Positions 21,393-33,546 of a DNA stretch of 64,000 bases are shown here, piece after piece; within the stretch, counting starts at the first letter, position 1; each line of letters opens with the position of its first letter. The position numbers and the translations under genes are program-made. The notes beneath the pieces are model-generated. The model was not told where the DNA came from and searched no databases. It saw only the letters and a list, made by a program, of their open reading frames with translations. Source of the DNA: Coccinella septempunctata (taxonomy: Eukaryota > Arthropoda > Insecta > Coleoptera > Coccinellidae); the NCBI RefSeq assembly GCF_907165205.1, contig NC_058192.1:35988001-36052000 (forward strand), read 5' to 3'.

Positions 21393-22082
21393 CTAGTTGC
21401 GACTGTGTGCCCTCCTGTGACTAAAGAGACCCAACCGTGACCTGCAGATCCTTCCACACTCAGGGCATGGATAGTCTCCAACCAGATCTGGCCGCCGCTG
21501 TATCCTTTTCGATTCTCCATTATAACTGTTGACCAAAGACCTCCACTGTGACCTGTCTAACGCTAGTTGTTCCCAGTTATGATTAGCATTAACTGATTTT
21601 AGGGATTGATGTAGTGTATCCTTAAACCGCTTATACTGGCCTCCTGGTTTCCGGGCTCCCTTAGTGAGTTCGCCGTATAGAGCTATTTTGGGGAGTCTTG
21701 TGTCCTGCATCCTCAGAATGTGGCCGCTCCATCTGAGTCGGGCCCTCGTTACTTGAGTCTCAATTGTTGTACAACTCGCGCGCTGCAAGACTTCTGCATT
21801 CGAAACTTTGTGGGACCATCTGATGTGCATTATCTGTCTTAAATGACGTTGCTGCGTCTGTTCAAGCTGTTTAATATGTCGCCTGTAGGGAGTCCAGCTT
21901 TCGCTTCCGTAAAGAAGCGTTGGGAGGACCACTGCTCTGTAAACAGCTGTCTTGGTCTTCAGATTGAGGTCGTGATTTTGGAACACTCTGTCCTTCAGCT
22001 TCCAGAATGCCCGTGATGCCGAATTGATACGGTTGTGTATTTCCGTGTCAAGGTTAGCCCTAGTATTTATGAAGCTTCCCAA
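21393..22082 (-). pseudogene. RTE-type LINE, C-terminal part with a C2H2 finger
   Basis: The frame begins after the deletion (upstream bases also read LGLRLNIDKTKILVS, then EQVEQFKYLGS). It has the thumb motif AVVLPTLLYGSESW and the basic segment RARLRWSGHILRM. It ends in a clear C2H2 finger, CPECGRICRSRLGLFSHRRAH, before the stop. The finger may bind RNA or DNA during priming; that is inference. Confidence 0.75.
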
Positions 22083-22195
22083 GTATTTGAACTGCTCGAC
22101 CTGTTCTAGAGTTTCATTGTCCAGGCTGATATCTGTTTGAAGGCTTTCTGGCGGACTTACCAGGATTTTGGTCTTGTCAATATTGAGTCTAAGGC

Positions 22196-23560
22196 CTAAG
22201 GCTTCGTATATATGTTTATAGTTGTTGAGAAATGGTCGGTTGTAGAGCCATTATGCTGTATTCTAGCGGTGTTGTTGGTATGAAGGCTTTTACACACTGC
22301 TAGGAATTTTTCGGGTACTCCTAGACGTGCCATGATTTTCCATAGCGCTCTCCGATTCACCGAGTCGAATGCCTTGCTTAAATCGATGAAGGCTGTATAA
22401 ATCCTTGATTGTTGTTCACGGGCCTTTTCTTGTAGCTGTCGCAGTGTAAAAATTAGGTCCACCGTACCTCGATTTGGTCGAAAGCCGCACTGGGATTCAG
22501 GTAAAAGCTTCTCTAAGAGTGGAACCAGACGATAAGCCATAATCTTCGAGAGAATTTTACCGGCCACATTAAGCAACGATATGCCCCTGTAATTGTTGCA
22601 ATTCGACGTATCGCCTTTGTTCTTATAGAGGTTGATAACTAAAGCGTCTCTGAAGTCTTGTGGCACATCTCCCTGTTCCCAGATCTTGCGGAATAGTATT
22701 AGGAGACTATTGACAATGTCCTCATCCAAGGCTTTGAATATCTCCGCCGGAATGCCGTCTAGACCAGGTGACTTATCATTTTTCATATTTTTAATCGCGC
22801 TTATGATTTCCGACATTGAGATTTCGTCATCAAGCGATGTCATCGGACTATACGCGGGGAGCAGGTCTAAAATGGATAAATCCGAGTCGTTATTTTGATT
22901 CAAGACCTGTGAGTAATGCTCCTTCCATCTTTCGAGAATTTTCCTATCATCAGTTAGAATAGCTCCATGAGCATCTCTTATAGGAAAGCTAGCTTTTCTG
23001 CTTGGACCGTAAACAGTTTTAATAGCTTCGAAAAAACGCCTGTAGTCATGGTTATCGGCGTAAGCTTGTATTTCCCTAGCTTTTTCTTTCCACCAGCTGT
23101 CCTTGATTTTTCTTATTTCTTGACGGACCTCGCGTTTTATGTTTATGAAACCTATTTGGGCTGCAACATCGCCAGGCTTGTTAATTGCGGTTTTCATTGC
23201 TTTCTGTTTTGCGTCCAAAAGGGGTGCGATATGAGTTTCGCTGTCGGCAAACCAGTCTGGGGATTTTCGGGAGCGTTCTGTGCCCAGTATTTCTTTCGCT
23301 GTATTTGTAAGGGATGACTTGAAACGGAGCCAATGAGTCTCAATGTCGTCGTTATAATCCGGTGGTGTTAGGCTATCTTTGACGGCAGCTGTGAATCTGT
23401 CCTTTGTAGAAGGGTTTTGTAGTTTGGATATTTGAAGGCGCTCTCTTAGATACTTCGGCTTGCGTTGGTATTTTGGGCGCATTGAGATTTTCATTCTCGA
23501 GATTACCAGCCTATGATCAGTCCAGCACTCCAGATCTGCCCTGGGTTTAGTGACCAACAC
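22196..23560 (-). pseudogene. RTE-type LINE, RT N-terminal part
   Basis: The frame starts in the tail of the endonuclease (WTDHRLVISRM) and passes a linker (YRRFFEAIKTVYGPSRKASF) into RT boxes KSPGLDGIPAEIF, NNYRGISLLN, ESQCGFRPNRGT and AFIDLSKAFDSVNR. It breaks after NTARIQHNGSTTDHF, just before the expected catalytic YADD box. That box is missing from the copy, so it cannot reverse-transcribe. Confidence 0.85.
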
Positions 23561-23575
23561 CTCTTTCAGATCTTC

Positions 23576-26382
23576 AGGAGATCTACCTTGTAGGTAGATT
23601 CGCCTTTATGGACAGATTCGCCTTTTGTCCGTAGCTCGGGCCTACAGCCCTCGGGATTCGCCTTCCGCCCGTAGCTCGGGCCTACGGCCCTCGCGATTCG
23701 CCTTCCGCCCGTAACTCGGGCCTACGGCCCTCGCGATTCGCCTTTCGTCCGTAGCCCGGGCCTACGGCCCTCGAGATTTGCCTTTCGTCCGCACTATACG
23801 ATACTGAGTATCACACATAACTCACAGGCAGTGTCGCAATTTTCCCGAAAGATTACAAATATTCTCATACACTGCTTGAAAATTGGCAAAAATCAGTTAT
23901 ATTCAGTTGGACAGAAGCCTTATAACGGAGATTCCATGCATTCAGTTCATACTGAATAGAAACTTACAAAGTTTGATTGATTGATTGATGAAACCAAAAA
24001 CTAACCTGAAATTTCAATTTTCCCATACACTCCTCCCGAAGGTCAACATTTCGAAAAATTTGATACGATTCAGTGATCAGTTTTATCAACGTTATCATAT
24101 GGACTAGCAAGCCCATAGATCTACCTTTTTTGGTAGATCAGTATGGCCAGAAGATCTACCTTGTAGGTAGATTCGCCTTTATGGACAGATTCGCCTTTTG
24201 TCCGTAGCTCGGGCCTACAGCCCTCGGGATTCGCCTTCCGCCCGTAGCTCGGGCCTACGGCCCTCGCGATTCGCCTTCCGCCCGTAGCTCGGGCCTACGG
24301 CCCTCGCGATTTGCCTTTCGTCCGTAGCCCGGGCCTACGGCCCTCGAGATTTGCCTTTCGTCCGCACTATACGATACTGAGTATCACACATAACTCACAG
24401 CGTTCGATGTATACAGGCAGTGTCGCAATTTTCCCGAAAGATTACAAATATTCTCATACACTGCTTGAAAATTGGCAAAAATCAGTTATATTCAGTTGGA
24501 CAGAAGCCTTATAACGGAGATTCCATGCATTCAGTTCATACTGAATAGAAACTTACAAAGTTTGATTGATTGATTGATTGATGAAACCAAAAACTAACCT
24601 GAAATTTCAATTTTCCCATACACTCCTCCCGAAGGTCAACATTTCGAAAAATTTGATACGATTCAGTGATCAGTTTTATCAACGTTATCATATGGACTAG
24701 CAAGCCCATAGATCTACCTTTTTTGGTAGATCAGTATGGCCAGAAGATCTACCTTGTAGGTAGATTCGCCTTTATGGACAGATTCGCCTTTTGTCCGTAG
24801 CTCGGGCCTACAGCCCTCGGGATTCGCCTTCCGCCCGTAGCTCGGGCCTACGGCCCTCGCGATTCGCCTTCCGCCCGTAGCTCGGGCCTACGGCCCTCGC
24901 GATTTGCCTTTCGTCCGTAGCCCGGGCCTACGGCCCTCGAGATTTGCCTTTCGTCCGCACTATACGATACTGAGTATCACACATAACTCACAGCGTTCGA
25001 TGTATACAGGCAGTGTCGCAATTTTCCCGAAAGATTACAAATATTCTCATACACTGCTTGAAAATTGGCAAAAATCAGTTATATTCAGTTGGACAGAAGC
25101 CTTATAACGGAGATTCCATGCATTCAGTTCATACTGAATAGAAACTTACAAAGTTTGATTGATTGATTGATTGATGAAACCAAAAACTAACCTGAAATTT
25201 CAATTTTCCCATACACTCCTCCCGAAGGTCAACATTTCGAAAAATTTGATACGATTCAGTGATCAGTTTTATCAACGTTATCATATGGACTAGCAAGCCC
25301 ATAGATCTACCTTTTTTGGTAGATCAGTATGGCCAGAAGATCTACCTTGTAGGTAGATTCGCCTTTATGGACAGATTCGCCTTTTGTCCGTAGCTCGGGC
25401 CTACAGCCCTCGGGATTCGCCTTCCGCCCGTAGCTCGGGCCTACGGCCCTCGCGATTCGCCTTCCGCCCGTAGCTCGGGCCTACGGCCCTCGCGATTTGC
25501 CTTTCGTCCGTAGCCCGGGCCTACGGCCCTCGAGATTTGCCTTTCGTCCGCACTATACGATACTGAGTATCACACATAACTCACAGCGTTCGATGTATAC
25601 AGGCAGTGTCGCAATTTTCCCGAAAGATTACAAATATTCTCATACACTGCTTGAAAATTGGCAAAAATCAGTTATATTCAGTTGGACAGAAGCCTTATAA
25701 CGGAGATTCCATGCATTCAGTTCATACTGAATAGAAACTTACAAAGTTTGATTGATTGATTGATTGATGAAACCAAAAACTAACCTGAAATTTCAATTTT
25801 CCCATACACTCCTCCCGAAGGTCAACATTTCGAAAAATTTGATACGATTCAGTGATCAGTTTTATCAACGTTATCATATGGACTAGCAAGCCCATAGATC
25901 TACCTTTTTTGGTAGATCAGTATGGCCAGAAGATCTACCTTGTAGGTAGATTCGCCTTTATGGACAGATTCGCCTTTTGTCCGTAGCTCGGGCCTACAGC
26001 CCTCGGGATTCGCCTTCCGCCCGTAGCTCGGGCCTACGGCCCTCGCGATTCGCCTTCCGCCCGTAGCTCGGGCCTACGGCCCTCGCGATTTGCCTTTCGT
26101 CCGTAGCCCGGGCCTACGGCCCTCGAGATTTGCCTTTCGTCCGCACTATACGATACTGAGTATCACACATAACTCACAGCGTTCGATGTATACAGGCAGT
26201 GTCGCAATTTTCCCGAAAGATTACAAATATTCTCATACACTGCTTGAAAATTGGCAAAAATCAGTTATATTCAGTTGGACAGAAGCCTTATAACGGAGAT
26301 TCCATGCATTCAGTTCATACTGAATAGAAACTTACAAAGTTTGATTGATTGATTGATTGATGAAACCAAAAACTAACCTGAA
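23576..26382. repeat. Tandem array, 593-bp period, about 4.8 units
   Basis: Units start near 23580, 24153, 24746, 25339 and 25932; the last stops near 26382 after AACCTGAAAT. Units 2-5 read as near-identical. Unit 1 is 573 bp: it lacks a 16-bp piece (CGTTCGATGTATACAG region) and one GATT. Each unit has four or five 40-bp subrepeats (GATTCGCC...CGTAGCTCGGGCCTACGG), a (GATT)n microsatellite, and two hairpins (GATCTACC TTTTTT GGTAGATC; CTACC TTGT AGGTAG). A 67-residue frame recurs in four units only because the DNA repeats. The family could be a satellite or a Helitron-like non-autonomous element (HINE) in tandem. Confidence 0.9.
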
Positions 26383-27340
26383 ATGAGAATAATTGGCTAA
26401 AAGTCGATGAAAGTAGAATTTCAACGCAAAAACACGCCCTGCTATTGTATTCCAATAATCATTATATCATTCCACTCGAATAAAGTATTTGAAAACATTT
26501 TTCCTTCCATCTGGAATGATTAAATACAATAATCCTCTAAGAATAATCAAAAAGCTTTAAAATTGGCCGAAATCTGTTAAATGGAATTGGAAAGGAGCCT
26601 AATTATAAAAATTTCAAGCATTATAACATTTAATTCTGTTTATTTTGAACAAAAACCTACCGAGTCCCTCTCTCTACGATAATAGCAAAAATCTTACCCT
26701 AAATGGAAGAACTTGACAAATGTCTATAAATATAGAATTTCAACGCAAAAACTCACTCATAGATTGTGTTTCAATAATCATTATATCATTCCAAGTGAAT
26801 AACTTGTTGTCAGAAATCTGTTGTGTTCAGTTCAAAAGAGTCGAAATAGATCATTTGCTTCACATAGAAACTCTCCTGAACGAATTGCTTCAGAAACTTA
26901 CTCTGAAGAATTTTTGTTTACCAAATAACACTGTCCAAGAGATGATATTATACATTTCTTGATCTGATAAATTTATATATGCCTGAAAATAAATTTCAAT
27001 TATAAAATATAGAATCTTCTGGTCGATTTTCTGTGCTGAGTCACCCTCAAAAACCGTTTGTTATCTAGAAATTCTTATGTTCATACACCAAGATTAAGGA
27101 TGTTTCTCATTCTGTTTGTTTGCATGTAATTTAATCTGAAATACATTATGTGAACTTGACAAATGGATCATATACTTCAAATAGAAACTCTTCTGAACCA
27201 ATTGCTTGGAAGCTTACCCCTGAAGAAGCTTTTTTTATTTAAAATGATACTTTCCGAGAGATGATATTTGACATTTAAGAATTTCATACATTTCTTGATA
27301 TGATGAATTTATATGTGCCTGAAAAATAAGTATTATTAGT
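26383..27340. repeat. Degenerate tandem repeat, roughly 300-330 bp units
   Basis: Blocks at about 26390-26500 and 26705-26815 share GAATTTCAACGCAAAAAC and ATAATCATTATATCATTCCA. Blocks at about 26845-27000 and 27170-27330 share AGAAACTCTYCTGAAC, GAGATGATATT and CATTTCTTGAT. They look like old, diverged relatives of the outer part of the 593-bp unit. No gene. Confidence 0.5.
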
Positions 27341-28270
27341 GACAAAATAAACTATCAGTTATTACATCCGATTTTGATACAGATTCACGTCCAAGAACTG
27401 TCTTTCATATCTGGAAATTCAATAATAACCTAACTTTCCGATTATGGGAAAAAATTCAACTGTGATGTGAGCTTCGAAGTGCTATCGTACGGGGAGAAAT
27501 GTAGTAAATATATCCTTTAATTTCAATAATAATTGAATAAACCTTAAAAATTTGCATCAATTTTTTCACGGTCTGTCAACAGTAAAATGAAACTACTGGC
27601 CTAAGGCTCCCTCAACACTGTTACCAAAATGACAGAAAAACAGCAAACATTAATTGTCTCCAAGATGCCAAATCATATCGACCAATCAGAGTGCTGCGCA
27701 TCTCCCGCCAAAACTTTATCTTTTCTCTGACCAACTTTTCCCGGGACCACGTTATTCTCGAACGAACTTCTTCATGTAATGTTACCAAAGACCCTCTTGA
27801 TGATACTGAGTTACCTTCGAATGTATTAGAAGTTCAAAATTTCGCATTTCTGTTTGTTATTTCATTAAATTACGAAAACAGCGATTATTATCGCTTATTT
27901 ACAGATTGTGAAAGAAGGTAATTAATTAATCATTGCTTGTTGACTACAAAAATATTTGAACGAGGTTCTAATGTTTGCCTTTCAGCTTGTGGTAATCTCT
28001 ATATTAGTTTATCAGTTCTAGAAAGCAATTTTTATTTCTACGTTTTAATGATCAATATGGATCTGCGTAACTGCGTGCAGTTGACTGTTGTTGATTCGTT
28101 TCGATTTCAATTTCGCTAAATGGACGTCAAGTCAAGAATGTTTGTTAGGTTGAGGTGATTGAAGGCTGCCATTCCTCCCGATTTCAAAAGCTGTAAACCT
28201 CCCTACTTTTCTGAAATCTCCTAATTGATCCCGAATTCCCATATTTGCATTGAAATCAATTTATACTTTC
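27341..28270. other. Non-coding or promoter-like stretch
   Basis: No supported gene. A CCAAT box (27682-27686) lies 16 bases before TCCCGCCAAA (27703-27712), the complement of the E2F-type site TTTGGCGGGA, so this may be a promoter. Short open frames here have no features I can defend. Confidence 0.3.
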
Positions 28271-28274
28271 AGGT

Positions 28275-28430
28275 ACGATTTTACCGACACTAATAGATAT
28301 AACTGGGGCGATGGATTTGAAAACGAATCCAAAATTGGACGAGTTTGAAATTGATGTAGAAATTGACCAACTGTTCAATTTGCCGAGTGATGGTTTGAAT
28401 TTATCGTTTATCAATGCCTCTGTATATTGA
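28275..28430 (+). other. Candidate terminal coding exon (unassigned)
   Basis: After TTTATACTTTCAG a frame reads TILPTLIDITGAMDLKTNPK, then LDEFEIDVEIDQLFNLPSDG, and ends FINASVY with TGA at 28428-28430. Acceptor, codon use and acidic-hydrophobic pattern suggest a real last exon; a possible AATAAA-type signal lies near 28640. The family is not recognised and no matching upstream exon was fixed. The minus-strand frame over the same bases is probably its shadow. Confidence 0.35.
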
Positions 28431-28439
28431 AGGTTGCGT

Positions 28440-29290
28440 ATCAAATTTCAGTTGTATTAACTAAAAGCAAAATGAGTGTCCCCTATAAATCTATTATGAT
28501 TCAAGGTAGAGTTCATTTACAGACAAATCATGAAATGCTTTGTGAGAGTCACCAAGTTATTAGAAAGAAATAGGAGGACAAGCACTGCTATGAATGATTT
28601 GAAGATTAATTGAGAATAATTTTGTGACTTTTGAAAAAAATAAAGAAAAGGGTAAAATCAATTCAAGTTTATTTCTGCAAAAAAAGTACAAAGGATGTAT
28701 TCTCAAAAAAAAGACACTTATTAGTATAATTATAATATAATTGTTAGAAAGTTACGGAGCCTATAGCATTTTTACATAATTAAAACTATCAAAGCATACA
28801 GCAACTACTGATAAAGAAATTTATTGAGCTTAAAATTGAAATACTATTGCATCTCCCTCCACACCTAAACAGCATATAAAAAATACAAAAATAGGATAAC
28901 AGACATTCTATTTGGACAAAATAAAAGAAAAATATCAATTATCTTTGTTTTTTTCCCAACATATATAGTCATACTAGAAGTAGCAACTTGTCAGTTCGAA
29001 AAGAATAAGACTCAACATATTCTAAATGTACCTACTGATAAGACCCTTCGTTAGTGGAAAAATTTAATATTGCCCCATCACCTCCCACCACCGAGAACAT
29101 ATAAAAAAATACAAGGCATAAAATATTATACATTACATAAATTCAAAAGAAATAAGCGAAAAGTAATAATAAATTTTCCTAAAGTAAAACAGCACTCCAT
29201 CACCACTTTCCTGAAAAACTATGCAATGTTAAACATATATTATTCGAAAAATGATCAAACCATATTTACATTTTCAATATGTTCAGAGAT
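28440..29290. other. AT-rich non-coding stretch
   Basis: No gene or clear repeat is seen. Short frames here have no recognisable motif. Confidence 0.5.
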
Positions 29291-29291
29291 T

Positions 29292-29769
29292 CTACTTTTT
29301 AGTGGGGTAATAAAATTGTTTTTCAATTTTCCTTTTTTTCCCTCTCTGATATTTATTCTTTTGTAGTGTGTCATATTGCTTGTTGATATTTTCCACAATA
29401 TTATCAAAATCTTCATCATCTAATGATTCCAATTTCATAAAAATCTCCTTCATTACAATCTACAATTAAAATCCTATGCAAAGCTATTCCCATCACCAAA
29501 TATTCCTAGTTTACCTCTCGTTTTTTGCTTGGATCTAGAGTAAGAACAGTATTTTGGTTCTGTATTGTCTCATCTAGGAATTCTTTGATTTCTGTCCTCT
29601 TCTGTACTCCACTTGTTGATGGTTCATCAATAGGTGGATAATTTTCAGCAATACCTGGACCTGGAAAAGAATCGCTTCTCTTTTCGATCAAATCAACTGC
29701 ATGTATGTGTTTACATAATGCAGTTTTTACTGTGTATTCTGGACAATTTAGTGATGCCCACGAGACCAA
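29292..29769 (-). pseudogene. SWIM-zinc-finger protein, last two exons (5' part lost)
   Basis: Exon 29769-29515 (minus) reads LNCPEYTVKTALCKHIHAVD, which fits the end of a SWIM finger (C...C-x-H), then an acidic linker to LDPSKKRE. A donor GTAAAC and an acceptor TTGTAG bound a 55-bp intron (29460-29514). The last exon 29459-29292 reads IVMKEIFMKLESLDDEDFDN and ends KRKIEKQFYYPTKK, stop TAG. The phase is 0 on both sides. SWIM proteins of this kind are common, often transposon-derived, insect proteins. The CTCGT repeat starts just upstream and an in-frame TGA follows, so the 5' part is cut off or lies beyond an unseen splice site. Confidence 0.55.
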
Positions 29770-29946
29770 CGAGACGAGACATCATTGAAGTCTCGTCTCG
29801 TCTATAAGACACGAAGTCTCGTCTCGTCTCGCCTATAAGACACGAAGTCTCGTCTCGTAGGCCTCTAGTCTCGTCTCGTAGGCCTCTAGTCTCGTTTCGT
29901 CTCGAGTCTCGTTCGAGAGTCTCGTAAAAGTCTCGTGATCTCGTCG
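29762..29946. repeat. CTCGT-rich simple repeat with embedded words
   Basis: GTCTCGTCTCGTCTC runs alternate with TATAAGACACGAA (twice) and AGGCCTCTA (twice). It abuts the SWIM exon, which suggests expansion at or near a former exon edge. Confidence 0.85.
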
Positions 29947-29949
29947 TTG

Positions 29950-30830
29950 ATAACATTTTTTGAAAGCGAAATATTTAAATGTAATGATTATAACATATAT
30001 TCTAGTTTATCTACCGAGTAATTCTTTCCAATTATTTGCCTTTGGAAGTATAATTATAATATAATATGAAATTTATGTATTGATTATTGTACTTGTTTCA
30101 AGACCTATAGAAGCAAATGAAGCAAAAACTTCCGTCTATCGTTCAGTATCAGAAATGAAATATCTAGTTATAATTCTTTTATATCTGCCGAATGATTCGA
30201 GTGCCTCCCGGAGAAGATTTTCAGATTTTTGGCCTCATTCGACATATTCTGAAGTTTCAATGTTTCAATATCGAAGAAAAGTTTTAGAATATCAAAATCG
30301 AATTATCTTCTATATCTTTTCACACATTGAATTTTTATGGGTTCGGTTGTATTCGATTATTTCGAGTTTGAAACTCTTTGTTATCTATAAACCGTATCAC
30401 TTATATCGGTCACGTTATAAACTGTTTAGGAGAATTGGGGAAATTTGCTTGTTAATGAGGCTTCTGCACCCGAAATGATTCGAAAATTCGAAAGCAACAC
30501 TGTTCTGAGCCTTCTATCGTCCGAATTACTCACGAGACTACGAGAACACTGCGAGACGCTCGTACGAGAAGGATATCTACTGGTAGCATGCAAATATCAA
30601 AACGGTGCAATCTTTGAAAATGTATAAGACCTCTAAAACAGATTACAATCATTTACTAGACTACTAAAAAAAGGTATTACGTTAACATGATGAATAACTC
30701 TTATCAGAAAAATAAAACAACTTAGAACCTAGAAATCGGTTAAAAGAATAAAAACCCACTACCTACTAGTGAATGAAATAAATATTTCCACATAAGTCGC
30801 TCGCTACGTTCATAAAAAGTAATTGATTAT
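29950..30830. other. Non-coding stretch
   Basis: Open frames of 132 and 60 residues occur here, but they show no known motif and have AT-driven composition. I do not support a gene. Confidence 0.4.
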
Positions 30831-30831
30831 T

Positions 30832-30930
30832 CTCAATTTGAATGTGTTAAGTTTCAATTTGATTTTGTTAAGTATCAATTCGAATATATCAGTTCTCAAT
30901 TTGATCGTGTTAGGTCTCAATTTTAAGTTG
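30832..30930. repeat. Minisatellite, about 22-23 bp period
   Basis: Four to five copies of TCAATTTGA(A/T)..GTGTTAAG. It is followed by a CAATTCGATT/AATCGAATTG inverted pair. Confidence 0.65.
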
Positions 30931-31383
30931 ACAAGAGATAGATGGCGGTCAATCAGTCCAATTCGATTAACAATCGAATTGTGAGGGTGTTCGGGGTAGG
31001 GGGTTCTCGCCAAAATTCAAAATGGCAGTTCCAAGATGAACTATGAGTAAAGGGCTGAATAATTTGAAATTTTGCATACACATTATGTCCCGATGCTATA
31101 ATATTTCAATAAAGATTCGAGCTCCAAACACTGCGGGTTCCCCTTCTATTCAATCACATCGTTTCATCTCATCATCAAGTTTCTCTTTACTCCACTCAAG
31201 TCATCGTCCCTTTTCCGCTCGCCGGGGAAAAGTTTCGTGAAGTTGATTGCATTAACTGTGATAATGTTCATATTGGCTTATCACCAGTGTCTCAAAAAAC
31301 ATTTATCATCTTCGAGAAGATGACTCGAAAAAATTTCTATGATCCATCATTTTTATGGGGATTTACTTTATTTTTCATTTCAG

Positions 31384-33499
31384 TCCTGATGGAAAGAAGT
31401 TCAGATCCAAAACAGATATAAAACATTATCTTGAGACTACCAAAGTGATGCTTTATGATGAAAAACTATTCGATTTCCGAATTGTTCCACAAAGACCAAA
31501 AAAATCAGGACAAATCGCGGAAACAAAAAAAAATACAGAAGGCAAATCTGCAAAATTACCTGAAAATGAACCATTCACGCTGGAAGAAACAAATGAAGAT
31601 GAAGGTAATATACAAGAACATTTTAATGTTTCGCAAAATGTTTCTTTTACGTATTTTTTCGGTATAAATTGTTTACCTGCTCCTGAGTGTATTTTGGAGA
31701 TGCTTATATTTTGTGACTGTTTGAAAAAAATGACAGGAGGGTTACATAATTGTGGAGCGGGTACGGAGGTCAAACAATATTATAATTCAAACGTTCCGGA
31801 ATCAAACGTGATTGAGCAGGACACCACCCTGGTCAATCAAATCATAGATTATATTATTCCTCAGCAGTCTCATCATGTCATCTCGATATCCCGGATTGGC
31901 ACTCTTGCTCCTCCCAAGAACCGTCCAATACTTGTGTCTTTCGGCAACCCTACTATCGTCAAAAAAATATTGAGGAACAGAAAACTTTTAAAGCAAGTAG
32001 ACTCTTTTCGAGGAGTTTCTCTTTCAGACGACATGACTCCAAATCAGTCCAAACATCTTCGAGAGTTGCGTGATAGTCTTAGGCAGCGGCAGCAGCGAGG
32101 GGAGACTGATCTTACTATAAGATTCATCAGGGGTATTCCAAGGATAGTCTCCCAAACTGTTGATAATAATTCGGAAAACTAACAGGGCCTGTACATCAGT
32201 GGAACTTACTTTATACAAATGCGCGTTCACTGAAGAACAAGATGAATGAGCTCGTGACACTCGCTGACCACTTCAGGCCTCACTTGATATGCGTCGCGGA
32301 GACCTGGTTTCATCCAGAGATGCCGGACTCTTCTTTCAGTATCGATGGTTACTCATTGTTCCGGAGTGACAGTGCTACAAGCGTTGGTTTCGGTGGCGTT
32401 TGCATCTATGTTGTGGAGGAGTTACGTAATAGTTTCGATATCAAAGTCACTAGTCTTGCGTTGCCTGGCATCGATACTATATTTTTGGACTTGTGTTCTC
32501 CTGAATTCTCAGCCTATGTTGGCTGCATATATCGTCCTCGTCCCTCCTCTTCAGACAGTTCTCTCTTCGAGCATCTGACTTCCATTTCAGGTTGCAAAAG
32601 GAATATAGTTATTGCTGGGGATTTCAACTTCAGAGAGCTCACCTGGCCAATTACTGTTCCCCCACCTGGTACTTCCTTGGCTGCACAATTCCTCACAGTG
32701 CTCCAAGATGCAGGTCTATCCCAGCTTGTTGATTTCCCTACAAGATTTGTACCGGTCCAGACTCCGTCCACACTTGACCTTTTGCTGACTGACGATGATG
32801 CCCTAATCAATGGAATCACTCCTCAAGACCCTATCGGGAGGTCGGACCACGCAGTTATTACAGCTAACATCCAGTTCACATGCTACCCGAGGACCACTTG
32901 TAGTAGGAAAAAGAAAAAAATTATTGATTACTGCTCCCTGAATCAGAGTTTGTCATCGGTGGATTGGGATCAGGTGTTTTACCCTGGTATCGATGTCGAC
33001 ACTGCCTGGAATTCTTTCGTTTCCGTTCTCAAAGAGAATATAGATAATAGTACCACCTTTCGCATCACTCGAAGAATACCTACCAAACCATGGCTGAATG
33101 ATGGCTTGATAGACCAAATCCGCTACAAGAAAAGTTTCTGGCAGCGATATCTGCGTAATAGATCGCGGTCCAGCTATGATGCTCATAGACGCTATTCGAA
33201 CCAGTTGTCGGCATCCATCAAGTTGGCGAAGGACAATTTTGAGAACAAATTGGCTAGCTCAAGAAATCGGAATCAATTCTACAAATACGTCAGATCGAGT
33301 CTCAATTCAAAAGTTTCAACACCTCATGTTCGAGACCATGATGGTGAGATTTGCTCTGATTCTCTGGAATGTGCCAACTCCTTTGCCAAATCTTTTGCTT
33401 TGTCGTTCACATCGGAACCGGATGGCCCAATTCCAGCTGTAAAGGCACCAAGATGCAACCAGACTTTGGAACGTATTGACTTTGATTCAACGGATGTTG

Positions 33500-33546
<47 letters not shown>

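Larger units (their letters stand above)
21300..23575 (-). mobile_element. RTE-type LINE inserted with 8-bp TSD, YADD region deleted
   Basis: AGGAGATC occurs on both sides (21292-21299 and 23576-23583); joined, it restores the GGCCAGGAGATCTACC motif of the surrounding repeat. The minus-strand 3' end carries CCCGGTAACGGGATACAGC and an (AATG)n tail, typical of RTE-like tails. The element is 5' truncated; the AP-endonuclease is mostly absent. Coding is split in two frames with a deletion between (about 22090-22196). Confidence 0.88.

Noticed and set aside
24311..26293. Four identical 67-codon frames, one per 593-bp unit
   Set aside because: They recur only because the DNA repeats; they cross GC-rich subrepeats and have no domain or start context.
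23576..26382. CRISPR-like array
   Set aside because: The regular units have no short repeat/unique spacer alternation; whole 593-bp units repeat, in a eukaryotic context.
27691..27921. 76-codon frame near the E2F-like site
   Set aside because: It begins at a GTG, has no recognisable feature, and needs no real start; only the promoter-like words were kept.
30080..30627. 132- and 60-codon frames
   Set aside because: AT-driven composition, no motif, no splice or promoter support.
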